DNA from: Penaeus vannamei
Taxonomy: Eukaryota > Arthropoda > Malacostraca > Decapoda > Penaeidae
Assembly: GCF_042767895.1 (NCBI RefSeq)
Contig: NC_091549.1
Coordinates: 36,460,877 to 36,498,376, forward strand
Direction of reading: 5' to 3'
DNA length: 37,500 nucleotides
The notes under the pieces were generated by a model. That model did no database searches, was not told where the DNA came from, and worked only from the letters and a program-made list of their open reading frames with translations. The position numbers were made by a program, and so were the translations under genes. Below, in pieces: positions 36,107 to 37,500 of the stretch. The number at the start of each line of letters is the position of its first letter. Position 1 is the first letter of the stretch.

Positions 36107-36470
36107 CAAACACACACACACATCACCCTTCACATACCTCGCACCACTCCTGGGACGAGAACCACCCACCTTTACGAGAAACCCCGTCCCACCCTTATAA
36201 ACACGTGACTTTGACCTTGACCTTGAAATAACCTCAAGACCACCGCATGGCAAGGGAAACAGCAACTCCACCCTTGAAAAACAGTCGAACCTCAAACAGC
36301 AGGGGGAAGGGTGTCCGAGCCTGCTTCGTTTGTTCGAAAGGCCAGACACCATCACACTAATGCACGTGGAGCTTATCTGCAAACAGGGGACGCCGTGTTT
36401 TCTTTCGCCAGCATCGCCGTCATATTTCTAGATGTTGGATGAATGTGAGGGATTTAGGGGCATGCTGTGT
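36099..36470. other. Unique sequence, no gene seen
   Basis: Holds the nuclear-receptor-like motif cluster at 36202-36227. Confidence 0.5.
36202..36227 (-). promoter_or_regulatory. Nuclear-receptor half-site cluster beside an E-box (tentative)
   Basis: On the minus strand TTCAAGGTCAAGGTCAAAGT continues into CACGTG. It contains two overlapping TCAAGGTCA monomer sites (the FTZ-F1/ERR type) and a DR1-like AGGTCAAAGTCA, next to a CACGTG E-box at 36202-36207. Function is not shown. Confidence 0.3.
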
Positions 36471-36474
36471 GGGG

Positions 36475-36483
36475 TATATAAAG
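36475..36483 (+). promoter_or_regulatory. TATA-box-like motif (tentative)
   Basis: TATATAAAG preceded by GGGG and followed by GC-richer sequence resembles a TATA box, but no transcript downstream is apparent and a minisatellite begins 73 bp later. Confidence 0.15.
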
Positions 36484-36555
36484 ACCGGGTGTAGTGGTTG
36501 CATTGGAGGTTGGCATTGCGGAATTTTGATGTTTTGTGTGGACTGTGGAGGAGAT

Positions 36556-36745
36556 GGCGTTGTGCGAATAAGGTGGCATGGGAGGGTATGTTGTGTGAAG
36601 GGGGAGGGGAGGCGTTGTGCGAATAAGGAGGCGTGTGAGGGTATGTTGCGTGTGTGTGTGTGTGGGGGGGGGGGTGAGGCGTTGTGCGAATAAGGAGGCG
36701 TGGGGGGGTATGTTGTGTATGGAGGAAAAGGCGTTGTGCAAGAGT
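36556..36745. repeat. 52-67 bp G-rich minisatellite, about 3.3 copies
   Basis: GGCGTTGTGCGAATAAGG begins at 36556, 36611 and 36678, with a partial copy (GGCGTTGTGCAAGAG) at 36730. Spacing varies through GT and G-run expansion, including a G-run at 36664-36674. Confidence 0.95.
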
Positions 36746-36836
36746 CAAAGTGTTGACTACATGGTTGCTTATGCAGTTTAAATACTTCTGTCAGGTATTG
36801 TTTGATTAGCTTGGTCATTTTCTCTCTCTATATCTT

Positions 36837-37500
<664 letters not shown>

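Overview
The window looks like nuclear DNA from a decapod crustacean, most likely a penaeid-type shrimp. This is inferred from the extreme density of long uninterrupted microsatellites, from multi-exon coding sequence with GT-AG introns, and from one animal gene family. No bacterial, viral, organellar, rRNA, tRNA or CRISPR feature was recognised. Almost all long ORFs here are artefacts of simple repeats, which stay open in several frames.

The one gene I can support lies on the minus strand in the first 8.5 kb: a Popeye domain-containing protein (POPDC/BVES family, a cAMP-binding membrane protein). Three exons (8358-8515, 7361-7463, 6701-6841) join with compatible phases and good splice sites. 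They give 134 continuous residues spanning most of the Popeye domain, including the cAMP-site motifs FLDSPEW and FQVS. Three further candidate exons downstream (4454-4501, 4048-4131, 1760-1873) are phase-compatible and look coding. They would give a family-variable C-terminal tail ending at TAG (1762-1760), and they are less certain. The N-terminal exons, with the start codon and the three membrane helices, were not found. They lie either unrecognised in, or beyond, the 29 kb to the right.

Region by region: 1-7.7 kb is AT-rich and holds the gene's exons, introns and 3' flank, plus a recent 234-bp tandem duplication at 628-1095. From 7.7 to 37.5 kb the DNA is a mosaic of repeats. These include (GT)n, (CT)n, an AAT array (9.15-10.09 kb), compound (GT)n(GA)n, (AC)n, (TA)n-(CA)n-(TA)n, kilobase polypyrimidine tracts (15.7-16.8, 20.5-21.8, 31.2-32.2 kb), polypurine tracts (26.45-28.43 kb) and several minisatellites (26, 42, 68, 41, 25 and 52-67 bp units). 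Between them are unique stretches of a few hundred bases to about 2.5 kb in which I see no gene. A few contain motif clusters that could be regulatory: nuclear-receptor half-sites with an E-box at 36.20 kb, paired TCF-like sites at 35.74/35.88 kb, POU-like sites at 30.58-30.73 kb, and a CCAAT/GC-box pair at 25.73-25.80 kb.

No new multi-gene system is visible. The points most worth checking are the crustacean Popeye gene with its unusual tail, the giant CA/GA repeat just upstream of a Popeye exon's 3' splice site, and the ordered minisatellites.
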